A stretch of 51,308 nt of DNA from an uncultured Oscillospiraceae bacterium (GTDB lineage: Bacteria > Bacillota > Clostridia > Oscillospirales > Oscillospiraceae), in NCBI GenBank assembly GCA_947631865.1, contig CANRNF010000010.1, positions 1 to 51,308 on the forward strand. Reading direction: 5' to 3'. Of this stretch, positions 43,101-50,652 are shown one piece after another (positions within the stretch are counted from its first letter, which is position 1; every line of letters starts with the position of its first letter). A program made the translations under genes and the position numbers. The notes below the pieces were generated by a model. It was not told the origin of the DNA. It worked only from the letters and a program-made list of their open reading frames with translations, and searched no databases.

Positions 43101-44701
43101 ACGGTGGTGTCCGTGACGCACTCCTCCCGGATGGAGTCGATGGGCGGGTTCGTCACCTGGGCGAACTGCTGCTTGAAGTAGTGAAAAAGAGGCGGGTACT
43201 GCTCCGAGAGCACGGCCAGGGGCGTGTCGCTGCCCATGGCGGCGGTGGGCTCTGCCCCGGTGCGGGCCATGGGGAGGATGGCGTCCTTGACCTCCTCGTA
43301 GGTATAGCCGAAGGCCCGGTACAGTCTATCCCGGACCGCCTGGGTGTGCACGTCCACCTTCTTGTTGGGGATGGGCAGGTCCTGCAGCCGCACCAGGTTC
43401 TGGTCCAGCCACTCGCCATAGGGCTGGCGGGAAGCGTAGAGGCTCTTCAGGTCGCTGTCCTGCATCACCTTGCCCCGGCGGGTGTCGATGAGCAGCATCT
43501 TGCCCGGCTGGAGGCGGCTCTTGAGGGTGATGTGCTCCTCGGGTATGTCCAGCACGCCCACCTCGGAGGCCAGGATGAGCCTGTCGTCGTCGGTGAGATA
43601 GTACCGGCTGGGGCGCAGGCCGTTCCGGTCCAGGATAGCCCCCACCAGCTCGCCGTCGGAGAACAGCACCGAGGCCGGGCCGTCCCAGGGTTCCATCATG
43701 GTGGCGTAATAGCGGTACAGATCCCGCTTCTTCCGGTCGATCATCTTGTCGTTCTTCCAGGGCTCGGGGATGATGATCATCATGGCCAGGGGCAGGGGCA
43801 TGCCGTTCATCACCAGAAATTCCAGGGTGTTGTCCAGCATGGCCGAGTCGGAGCCGTTGGGGTCGATGACCGGGAATATCTTGTCCATGTTCTCCCGCAT
43901 GACCGCGGAGCTCATGGTCTCCTCCCGGGCCAGCATGCGGTCCACGTTGCCCCGGATGGTGTTGATCTCGCCGTTGTGGAGGATGAACCGGTTGGGGTGG
44001 GCCCGCTCCCAGCTGGGGGTAGTGTTGGTGGAGAAGCGGGAGTGGACCATGGCGATGGCGGAGGTGTAGTCCTCGCTCTGCAGGTCCTTGTAGAATCCCC
44101 GGAGCTGATGGACCAGGAACATGCCCTTGTAGACCACCGTCCGGCTGGAGAGGCTGGCCACATAGGTGTTGTCGTTGCTCTGCTCGAACACCCGCCGGGC
44201 CACGTAGAGCCGCTGGTCGAAGGGCAGGCCCGTGCGCACGTCCTTGGGCCGCTCCACGAAGCACTGGATGATATAGGGCATGCAGTCCCGGGCCTTCCTG
44301 CCCAGGATCTCCGGGCAGGTGGGCACCTCCCGCCAGCCCAGAAGGCGCATCCCCTCTTTGCCCAGGATGACCTCGAACATCTTCATGGCCTGGCGCCGGC
44401 GCACCACGTCCTGGGGGAAGAAAAACATACCCACGCCGTAGTCCCCGGCAGCGCCCAGCTCGATATCGCACTCTGCGGCGGCCTTCCTGAAGAAGTTGTG
44501 GGACACCTGTACCAGGATGCCCACGCCGTCGCCGGTCTCGCCGGCCGCGTCTTTGCCCGCCCGGTGCTCCAGCTTTTCCACGATCTTCAAAGCGTCGTCC
44601 ACGATGGCCCGGGACTGTCGTCCCTTGATGTCCACCACCGCGCCGATGCCGCAGGCGTCGTGCTCGAATTCCGGCCACCAGAGGCCGTCCGTCTTTTCCA
44701 T
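40172..44701 (-). CDS. gltB: Glutamate synthase, large (alpha) subunit
   Basis: 1509 residues. It transfers the amide of glutamine to 2-oxoglutarate. The N-terminal nucleophile amidotransferase domain starts at Cys17 ([10 protein letters not shown]), after a 16-residue propeptide to be removed. The FMN-binding synthase domain contains [25 protein letters not shown]. A 3Fe-4S cluster is bound by [13 protein letters not shown] and nearby Cys. The C-terminal beta-helix has [33 protein letters not shown]. ATG at 44701 is chosen over the in-frame upstream codon at 44728 because GGGAGG lies between. Main route of ammonia assimilation with glutamine synthetase. Confidence 0.96.
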   Translation of the reverse strand: [1509 protein letters not shown]

Positions 44702-44783
44702 AGGCTTCCTCCCTCCCGCCGCTCTCATGCGGCAAGGGTATATGTAAACTTATTCTAATATTATAAATGAGATTGTCTTAGCG

Positions 44784-44812
44784 ATTATACACCACTTTAA
44801 ATCAGTGTGCAA
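44784..44812 (-). promoter_or_regulatory. Promoter of gltBD
   Basis: Minus strand: TTGCAC (44807-44812), 17 bp, TATAAT (44784-44789), with a second TATAAT-like run nearer the gene (about 44759). Confidence 0.7.
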
Positions 44813-44920
44813 TAGGTTAACCTCCATAAGATTATGCGGCGGGGCCCCCGGCTGTTTCCGGCGTTTTCTCCAAGGGGCCGGGAAGGTTTGGTTTTTCCGG
44901 CCTGAAGGTGAAATTGCCTC

Positions 44921-44949
44921 TTGCTTTTTCGGGGGCGTTGTGCTACTAT
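44921..44949 (+). promoter_or_regulatory. Promoter of tRNA-Pro
   Basis: TTGCTT (44921-44926), 17 bp, TACTAT (44944-44949), placing +1 a few bases before the mature tRNA. A GGCCGG/CCGGCC hairpin lies upstream near 44876-44902; 44820-44920 otherwise shows no gene. Confidence 0.6.
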
Positions 44950-44964
44950 ATTTGAGCGAAACGA

Positions 44965-45041
44965 CCGGGTGTGGCGAAGTTTGGTATCGCGCCTGAATGG
45001 GGTTCAGGAGGCCGCTGGTTCAAGTCCAGTCACTCGGACCA
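44965..45041 (+). tRNA. tRNA-Pro (anticodon GGG)
   Basis: 77 bases with encoded CCA. The acceptor stem CCGGGTG/CACTCGG pairs at all seven positions (one G-T). The anticodon stem CCTGA/TCAGG encloses loop ATGGGGT, anticodon GGG at the middle. The T-arm is GCTGG-TTCAAGT-CCAGT. A terminator hairpin follows at once. It marks the border between ordinary chromosome and the recombinase-bearing DNA. Confidence 0.93.
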
Positions 45042-45045
45042 TGAC

Positions 45046-45093
45046 GAGTGACCTTATGGTATCTGAATGATACTGTAAGGTCACTCGCTTTTT
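45046..45093 (+). terminator. Terminator after tRNA-Pro
   Basis: GAGTGACCTTA (45046-45056) and TAAGGTCACTC (45076-45086) form an 11-bp perfect stem followed by GCTTTTTC. Its 3' end abuts the stop of the convergent recombinase gene. Confidence 0.85.
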
Positions 45094-45461
45094 CATACCC
45101 AAGCGAGGTAAGGCGTGTTCTTTGCTTCATGCGGTGTAAACTCCAGACCGTCGTTGACAGAGAGCAGCGCGACATTGTGCCGATGTAGGAAACGGATATA
45201 CTTGTTTGTCATGGTCATTTGCCGGGAGATACGGGATGGGCTGTAAACGATCACAATATCCACTTGACCGGCGCGAACGGCGTTTGCCACTTCCTGTAAG
45301 CCAGGACGGGCGATGTCCGTTCCAGTGGCGTATTCCGAGGTCTTGCCCACGATTTGGTAGCCTTTTGTTTCTGCGAAGTGCGTCAACTGTTGTATCTGCG
45401 CTTCCATAAAAACGGGGTCTGCCTGTGGCGAGGCAATCCGGCAGTATAGATATGCTCTCAT
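45093..45461 (-). CDS. Small serine-recombinase-like protein lacking the usual catalytic Ser
   Basis: 122 residues, only the resolvase N-terminal catalytic fold; no helix-turn-helix or zinc-ribbon part. Family proteins read YxRxS with the serine as nucleophile. Here the motif is YCRIAS, with alanine in that place and a serine one step later. Other active-site positions persist (DIVIVYSPSRISRQM). It overlaps the large recombinase gene by 4 bp (ATGA), so the two are co-translated. It could be a dead partner that tunes recombination direction or assembly, or an enzyme with a shifted nucleophile. Confidence 0.75.
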   Translation of the reverse strand: MRAYLYCRIASPQADPVFMEAQIQQLTHFAETKGYQIVGKTSEYATGTDIARPGLQEVANAVRAGQVDIVIVYSPSRISRQMTMTNKYIRFLHRHNVALLSVNDGLEFTPHEAKNTPYLAWV

Positions 45462-47182
45462 GCTCCAACCCCCGTTGCTACAAAAGCGTTGGGCGCATAG
45501 CTGACGGTGACACCCTTCCTCGTGTTCACGGAGACTTCAGGATAAGGCAGCGGCAGATCATCGGGAATGTCAATGACGCCGACGCAGTTATAATGGATCG
45601 TCAGGCGCTGCTCCCACACGCCATCAATCTTCTCCGCAGGGTAGACCACTATGTACTGGATCAGCTCGTTGAGCATAGATGCCGTCAGCTTCTTTGCGCG
45701 GGTATATTTCCGCACAGTGGAGATGAACATATCAGCTGTTACGGCCTGGCTGCCGAACTTGCTGATCGCGTCTTTTAGTTCCTTGATCCTGACGGTCAAC
45801 TCTGCCTGCTCCGCCTCGTACTTCTTGCTCATGCGTGCAAACCGCTCATCGCTGATCTTTCCGGCCACATTGTCCTCATAGATGCGCTCAAACAGTGTGT
45901 CCAACTCGCGGTCCCTGGCTTGGAGGGCATAGACCTCTTTCTGCATCGCCTCGCGTTCTGTCGAGGCATTCTGCTGTGAACACCCCATGACCGCTTGGGC
46001 GAACTGCGCTTCATACTTGCTGGCAAACTTCGTCAGCCGCCTGATTTCAGCCAAGACGACCTTCTCCAGAAAGTCAACACGGATACGATGGGTCGAGTTG
46101 CAGGTCCCCCGATTGCCCTTGTAGTTGTAGCAACTGAAGAACTTGATGTCAGGGCTGGCCTGATTGCAATGAAGATGCAACTTTTTCCCGCACTCCGAAC
46201 ATACCAGGAGGCCGGAGAACATATTGATCTCGCCGGTATTGGTCTTTCGCTTACGGGACTGTCCGCGTTTCTCTTGGACCTGTTCCCACACGGAACGCTC
46301 AACAATGGGTGTATGCACATCTTTGAATACGACCCAATCCTCTCGGTCATTCCCTATACGCCTTTTCAACTTGTAGGACTTGGAGTAGGTCTTGAAGTTG
46401 AGAATATCCCCGCAATACTCTTGCGTGTTGAGAACGCGGATAACCGTCGAATGGTTCCAATGAGCAGGCGGCAGGGTCTTACCGCTGCCTGCGCGGGAGA
46501 TGCCCTTGGCGATCCAGTATGCCCTTGGCGTGAGGATGCCCTCGGTTTCCAGCCTCTCCGCGATCTGCATCGTACCCAGGCCCGAAAGCGTCATATCGAA
46601 GATACGGCGCACAACAGCGGCTGCTTCCTCGTCCACGACCCAGCGTTTCGGATTGTCCGGGTCCTTCTTGTAGCCATACGGTGGAGGCCCCATCGGTTCT
46701 CCGGAATTGCCCTTGATCTTGTTGCTGATGCGCCGCTTCTTGCTGATGTCGCGGGCGTACCATTCGTTGAACAGATTTCTGATCGGGGCCAGCTCGTTGT
46801 CACCGTCGGACGTGTCGATACCGTCGGAGACGGCCACAAGCCGTATGTCATGCTCCGGGAAAAACTCCTCCATCAGCCTGCCGACCTCAATGTAGTTCCG
46901 GCCCAAGCGGGACATATCCTTTACGAACACGGCGGCTGCATGGCCTTTTTCCAGCTCGGCCATCATAGCGTTGAAGCCGGGGCGGTCCATGGTGACGCCG
47001 GACACGCCATCGTCCACGAATGTGACAAGATTGGTGTAGCCCATATCCTTGGCGGCCTTGGCGAGCAGCTTCTTTTGATTCTGGATGCTGTAACTCTCAC
47101 CTTCAAGATTATCGTCGCGGGAGAGCCTGGGGTACAAAAACGCGGTATTCTCACGGGATTTCTTGCTGGTTGACTGTTTCAT
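45458..47182 (-). CDS. Large serine recombinase (integrase of the element)
   Basis: 574 residues. Catalytic domain about 1-165 with the nucleophile in FLYPRLSRDDNLEGES, FVKDMSRLGRNYIEVG and the RPGFN loop. A recombinase domain follows (GPPPYGYKKDPDNPKRW to about 290), then a zinc ribbon with paired cysteines (LVCSECGKKLHLHC ... FFSCYNYKGNRGTC). A coiled-coil stretch about 385-460 precedes a C-terminal DUF4368-like end. This build matches integrases of Tn4451/Tn1549-like elements, which act at short, non-duplicating core sites. AAAGGAGG precedes the ATG. Located at the tRNA-side end of the element, as expected. Confidence 0.93.
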   Translation of the reverse strand: MKQSTSKKSRENTAFLYPRLSRDDNLEGESYSIQNQKKLLAKAAKDMGYTNLVTFVDDGVSGVTMDRPGFNAMMAELEKGHAAAVFVKDMSRLGRNYIEVGRLMEEFFPEHDIRLVAVSDGIDTSDGDNELAPIRNLFNEWYARDISKKRRISNKIKGNSGEPMGPPPYGYKKDPDNPKRWVVDEEAAAVVRRIFDMTLSGLGTMQIAERLETEGILTPRAYWIAKGISRAGSGKTLPPAHWNHSTVIRVLNTQEYCGDILNFKTYSKSYKLKRRIGNDREDWVVFKDVHTPIVERSVWEQVQEKRGQSRKRKTNTGEINMFSGLLVCSECGKKLHLHCNQASPDIKFFSCYNYKGNRGTCNSTHRIRVDFLEKVVLAEIRRLTKFASKYEAQFAQAVMGCSQQNASTEREAMQKEVYALQARDRELDTLFERIYEDNVAGKISDERFARMSKKYEAEQAELTVRIKELKDAISKFGSQAVTADMFISTVRKYTRAKKLTASMLNELIQYIVVYPAEKIDGVWEQRLTIHYNCVGVIDIPDDLPLPYPEVSVNTRKGVTVSYAPNAFVATGVGA

Positions 47183-47270
47183 ACTTCCTCCTTTCCGGCA
47201 GCCAACACAGCGATATTACAATATGAGAATACCACGTCTTGCTGCCGTTGTCACGGATGCCGCCTTGCAA

Positions 47271-47459
47271 TCAGGACCGCATGGTAACGTCAGCTTTCAT
47301 CATCCGCATGAGAATACTGTTGAAGGATTCACCCCCGTCACGAAAAACGGGGGTGACAACAAACCTTCTGCCATCCACCGTGTAGGTGGTTTTCCTGCTC
47401 AAAGAATCATCGGCGGGGGTGTCCAGTTTGCGCTCCGCCCGTTCATGTGTCTTTTCCAT
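47271..47459 (-). CDS. TnpW-like transposon-encoded protein
   Basis: 62 residues. RKTTYTVDGRRFVVTPVFRDGGESFNSIL is the core of the TnpW family, small proteins carried next to large serine recombinases in clostridial elements. Function unknown. It lies 88 bp upstream of the recombinase gene on the same strand. The ribosome site is weak, so the exact start (ATG at 47459) is less sure. Confidence 0.75.
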   Translation of the reverse strand: MEKTHERAERKLDTPADDSLSRKTTYTVDGRRFVVTPVFRDGGESFNSILMRMMKADVTMRS

Positions 47460-47477
47460 AATGAAGCCTTCTTCCAG

Positions 47478-47531
47478 AGAAAGCCGGATGTATCACCATA
47501 AGATGACCTGTTGATGATACACCGGCTTTCT
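47478..47531. terminator. Long hairpin upstream of the TnpW-like gene
   Basis: AGAAAGCCGGATGTATCA pairs with TGATACACCGGCTTTCT (one unpaired base), loop about 19 bases. Short T-rich runs on the plus-strand side (TTCCTTTTG). Probable transcript end or regulatory structure. Confidence 0.55.
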
Positions 47532-47533
47532 TC

Positions 47534-47925
47534 CTTTTGCGTGATTTCGCCGTATTTGCCACGCGCCCCGGCGATGGGGGATGCCGCAGGCCGCCTTTGG
47601 CAAGGCTGTCATAACTCTGCGATACCGCTGCTTGTAAGGCTGCGCATATCGCAGGGCTTCCCCTCAAGTCCGTGGGAGAGCGTGAGCAAGTTTCATTATC
47701 CGCCGCGCTGTCGTTGCGCCCGATCTGCCGGGTCGGGTCCAGGGTATGCGTTGGTCGCTCCGAGGCTTGTCCAGTATGGACAGCACCATCATGGCGTCGC
47801 ACCCTGCGTCGCTATCACGCGGCTTTTGTGCCTGTGACACCGTGTATTCAGTTGTTAAAGAGAACGAAGAAATATGTATTCTTCACAAAGAACAAAAAAA
47901 CCTGTCAAAATACAATGCTCCAGAT
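47534..47925. other. Region without supported gene inside the element
   Basis: About 390 bp, GC-rich for the element. Open frames here (for instance 47443-47802 on the minus strand) have no ribosome site, odd composition and no family resemblance. Short inverted repeats are present. I see no tRNA or known RNA. Confidence 0.4.
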
Positions 47926-48399
47926 TTATTTTTTCATAAAACCTCCCAACTTTTTTCGTATTGCCACAAGGCTTTGCGACACGGCCTGTTGCGTGGTATT
48001 CTCCTTCCAGGCAATCTGCTTCTCGTTCAGACGCTCTACGATGAACATCCACAGACGCCGATACTGCGTCTGTGTGAGCTTTGAGCGCACTTCTTCCAGC
48101 AAAGCGGTTTGATACTCGGCCCACTCTGCTTCCAGCATCGGGGCAAGCAGTACATCTTCAGCGGAGGGCAAAGGAGTGTCGATGGCCTCAATCACAGGGA
48201 TGCACTTATCGTAATAGCCGCGCCCGGCTTTTTCAGAGAGCCGGTAATCTTCATCAGAGAGGGCTTTCCACGCCAGAAATTCGTCCTCACTCGCAAAGTC
48301 CTCGCGGGTCAGACGAATCACGGTTCCTTTGGCGTCAACATAGACGATTGCTTGTGGATCACGCTGATTCATAAAATAGATGCTATTTCTGTTCAGCAT
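47926..48399 (-). CDS. Sigma-70 region-4-like protein of the mobile element
   Basis: 157 residues. The N-terminal part (FMNQRDPQAIVYVDAKGTVIRLTREDF) is typical of small regulators in clostridial conjugative elements. The C-terminal 60 residues, LTQTQYRRLWMFIVERLNEKQIA to TQQAVSQSLVAIRKKLGGF, form a helix-turn-helix like sigma region 4.2. There is no region 2, so it is not a complete sigma factor. CAGGAGGT lies 9 bases before the ATG. Likely controls element genes. Confidence 0.8.
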   Translation of the reverse strand: MLNRNSIYFMNQRDPQAIVYVDAKGTVIRLTREDFASEDEFLAWKALSDEDYRLSEKAGRGYYDKCIPVIEAIDTPLPSAEDVLLAPMLEAEWAEYQTALLEEVRSKLTQTQYRRLWMFIVERLNEKQIAWKENTTQQAVSQSLVAIRKKLGGFMKK

Positions 48400-48728
48400 C
48401 TTGAAGTTACCTCCTGTCAGATTTTTTGGGGAAACCTGACGGGAGGCGGCGGACCGCGAGGCCGGAAAAGCAATACACCTATGCCCACAGAGGGCATGGG
48501 TGTATTGTGATGATTATGTAAATGGAATTTTAACGCACATTTATGGGCAGAGTATTCCCATACACTACATTGAAATGCACCCGCAACAATCTCTTATCCT
48601 GATGATTACTCGTTTCATCAGATCATCCCTTTCAATTATTAGTGAACCGGGAGGCAATAAAGAGATGTATTGTGATGAGATTCCCGAAAAAGAGAGTGTA
48701 TTGTAAAATAATCCAGGGGTGAAACGGA
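48400..48728. other. Divergent control region with hairpin and direct repeats
   Basis: Between the sigma-like gene and the XRE gene lie AATACACCTATGCCC / GGGCATGGGTGTATT (48472-48506), a 15-bp stem with one wobble pair, and a direct repeat TGTATTGTGATGA at 48501-48513 and 48666-48678, with TGTATTGT again near 48695. The last overlaps the probable XRE promoter region. These repeats may be binding sites of the XRE protein. No gene is supported here. Confidence 0.5.
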
Positions 48729-49076
48729 ATGTCTGAATTTGCACATCCGCTGGGAGATGCCGTGAAACGCGCCCGTGACCGGCAGGGCCTTACGCAAGGC
48801 GAGGTCGCTGAGGCCATAGAAAAGGACACGCGGACGATTCTCAATATTGAGAACTACAAGGGAAACCCCAAGATGGAGGTCTTATATCCCTTAATACGAA
48901 CACTCCATATTGACGCGCGGGAGATATTCAATCCAGAGTTGCAGCGTGACGCCCCCGCTCTCTGGAATCTCCGCACCTTGGTGGAGGATTGCAGCGAAGA
49001 TGAAGCAGAAGCCGTCCTACCGGTTTTACAGACATTCCTAAAAGCCGTCAGATCAAACAGAAAAGTGAACATATAG
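48729..49076 (+). CDS. XRE-family helix-turn-helix regulator
   Basis: 115 residues. The N-terminal HTH_3 domain is ALKRARxRxGLTQ-like: LGDAVKRARDRQGLTQGEVAEAIEKDTRTILNIENYKGNPKME. The C-terminal half (DAREIFNPELQRDAPALWNLRTLVEDCSEDE) is a small helical domain that could mediate dimerisation. GGGG lies upstream of the ATG. Diverges from the sigma-like gene, the usual place for the element's master repressor. Confidence 0.88.
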   Translation: MSEFAHPLGDAVKRARDRQGLTQGEVAEAIEKDTRTILNIENYKGNPKMEVLYPLIRTLHIDAREIFNPELQRDAPALWNLRTLVEDCSEDEAEAVLPVLQTFLKAVRSNRKVNI

Positions 49077-49083
49077 GCAAAAA

Positions 49084-49122
49084 AGAGCCTGCCCCTCCGT
49101 CAGAATTGGAGGCGCAGGCTCT
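49084..49122. terminator. Bidirectional terminator between XRE and KTR genes
   Basis: AGAGCCTGC-C-CCTCC ... GGAGG-C-GCAGGCTCT, with A-rich sequence on its left so that leftward transcripts end in T residues. Serves convergent genes ending at 49076 and 49128. Confidence 0.75.
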
Positions 49123-49127
49123 GTGCG

Positions 49128-49307
49128 TTAAGCATCCGGCTCGTCGTTCACTACCATTTTCAGTTGTATGATGCTGACGTCGTGTTCCCGTTTGCACTTG
49201 GGGCAAAAGAGGGGGAAGTTCAATAGCACGGTATCCTTATAAACTTTGATCCTCGTTTTGCTCCTGCAAACAGGACAATGCACCCATTGGGAAGTTTCAT
49301 CGTTCAT
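49128..49307 (-). CDS. Cysteine-rich KTR domain protein
   Basis: 59 residues from the ATG at 49307. A zinc ribbon is evident: VHCPVCRSKTRIKVY and PLFCPKCKREHDV, with the CRSKTR segment that names the family. Common cargo of Tn916-like and related elements, function unknown. The internal ATG is chosen over 49322 because GAGGTG lies just upstream of it. Confidence 0.85.
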   Translation of the reverse strand: MNDETSQWVHCPVCRSKTRIKVYKDTVLLNFPLFCPKCKREHDVSIIQLKMVVNDEPDA

Positions 49308-49433
49308 AATAATACACCTCATACAAAATGCTCTGCGTCATGCGTCCGGCTGTTAAAATGTAAATCGCTATTGGTGGTTTATATCTATATTGGTAGCTAT
49401 CGCCTTAAACTCTTTATCCAAAAGACTACGTTC

Positions 49434-49622
49434 TTATATTTCATAGAGTTGATACTGTCGGAGCCGCCTATATAATACAAAAGAAACTATCAGCAGCAAA
49501 GCGGAAGTTACAAACATTACCAAGCCGCTGTGGTTATAAAAGACAACACAAATCAACAGCGGGATCACACTACTTAACATACCGACCCCCAATGTCGCAA
49601 GAACGGATAGTGGGAAGAACAT
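49434..49622 (-). CDS. Small two-helix membrane protein, start uncertain
   Basis: 62 residues with two hydrophobic helices (LSVLATLGVGMLSSVIPLLI and LVMFVTSALLLIVSFVLY) and a basic C-terminal end (YRRLRQYQLYEI). Not recognised. GGGAGGT lies 14 bases before the ATG, too far; an in-frame ATT sits 5 bases after it, so translation may begin there. A good promoter lies upstream at 49654. Possibly an immunity-like or fragmentary protein of the AT-rich import; no function is assigned. Confidence 0.5.
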   Translation of the reverse strand: MFFPLSVLATLGVGMLSSVIPLLICVVFYNHSGLVMFVTSALLLIVSFVLYRRLRQYQLYEI

Positions 49623-49653
49623 AGTCCAAATGATTACCTCCCTATGCCACTAC

Positions 49654-49682
49654 GTTATACGGCATTGTTTTTCTTTATTGAA
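49654..49682 (-). promoter_or_regulatory. Promoter of the small membrane protein gene
   Basis: Minus strand: TTCAAT (49677-49682), 17 bp, TATAAC (49654-49659); predicted +1 about 25 bases before the ATG. Confidence 0.5.
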
Positions 49683-49723
49683 CATGCTTGAATCATTTAT
49701 ATGTTCGCATATATCAGCATATA

Positions 49724-50571
49724 TCAATGATAGAAGTAGAGAATAATAATATGTATTGGGTAGAAAAAATAGAAATACCACTTGATTTTCAAGCCGCGTT
49801 TTCCATTGTATTTTAGGATGATTGGAAGTGCAAAAACTATCATCTATTGATAGCTTTCCAATAATATGTTTCCGCCTGTTTCGGCAGGGTGCAGGCCAAG
49901 AAGGGTTAGGAGAGTTTCTGCAATGTTTACTATAGGCGTAGTTTCTTGAAACAAGACCCGCTCAAGCTTTGAAATGATAGACATCCCAGAGGCGATAAGA
50001 GAACTGGAATTTAGAAGGAAGAAAACTACCACAAAACTGATATAAGTAAGTATAAATTTCTAAAGGTTTCGGTGCGTGAGATAAATCACAAGTCCCAAAA
50101 TGGTATAAACAAGACCTCCCTCGACCAAGATGACACTACCCAAAGCAGGAAGTAGGAGGTGCTCGCACACAGCATCGCCATATAATTCAGTAACCCAGCT
50201 ACCCAAGATATAAGAAGTTAACTGCCATAGCACATATAAAGTAAAGTAGCTCCAGAATTGCGCTTATTTTGGTGGGCTAAATCAGTTAATGTAAACCAGC
50301 AACAGACGCAGAATAATTGACGAAAAAAGTTGTTATCAATATCCAGGATATACTGACGCGCCCCCATAAGAACACTAGACAGGTATAACCTCAACAAGTA
50401 TTTCCCTTTACTACTTGTATATGTCCAGCTTTCAGAAGCAACGAAAAGGAAAATCGGCGCGGCTAATCTTCCTAACCAACGAAGGACCACAGGTGTACTT
50501 GAAATGAATTTTCCGATGTGATCGAGGATCAAAGAAAGCAGTGCTATTATTTTGAGATCTAAAATAGTCAT
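49724..50571 (-). pseudogene. Decayed traX-family gene (one frameshift, two in-frame stops)
   Basis: The minus strand encodes a full-length TraX-like membrane protein in pieces. The first segment (50571 to about 50250) reads MTILDLKIIALLSLILDHIG... to QNKRNSGA. After a frameshift near 50240-50255 it continues as YFTLYVLWQLTSYILGSWV... VEGGLVYTILGLVIYLTHRNL. A stop then interrupts the same frame (near 50061), which goes on KFILTYISFVVVFFLLNSS... GNILLESYQ. A second stop (49844, a TAG where TraX has Trp) is followed by MIVFALPIILKYNGKRG... to 49724. TraX-type proteins are polytopic membrane proteins often near peptide-transport or lantibiotic-type genes in Gram-positives. All breaks together make function unlikely. 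Confidence 0.8.
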
Positions 50572-50652
50572 GAACTACACCATGTCACACATAAAAGATA
50601 CAGTGCAGAGACATCCGCGCCGATACAAAAAAAGAAGATTTATTACTACTTT

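Noticed and set aside
38504-44758. Very long open frame (over 2000 codons) on the plus strand across gltBD
   Set aside because: It is the complement of gltD and gltB, whose motifs are unmistakable on the other strand. High-GC codon bias keeps antisense frames open.
47443-47802. 119-codon frame upstream of the TnpW-like gene
   Set aside because: No ribosome site, biased composition, contains the long hairpin at 47478-47531, and no family resemblance.
48501-48678. Direct repeat TGTATTGTGATGA as attachment site of the element
   Set aside because: It lies inside the element between two regulators; position and number fit regulator binding sites better.
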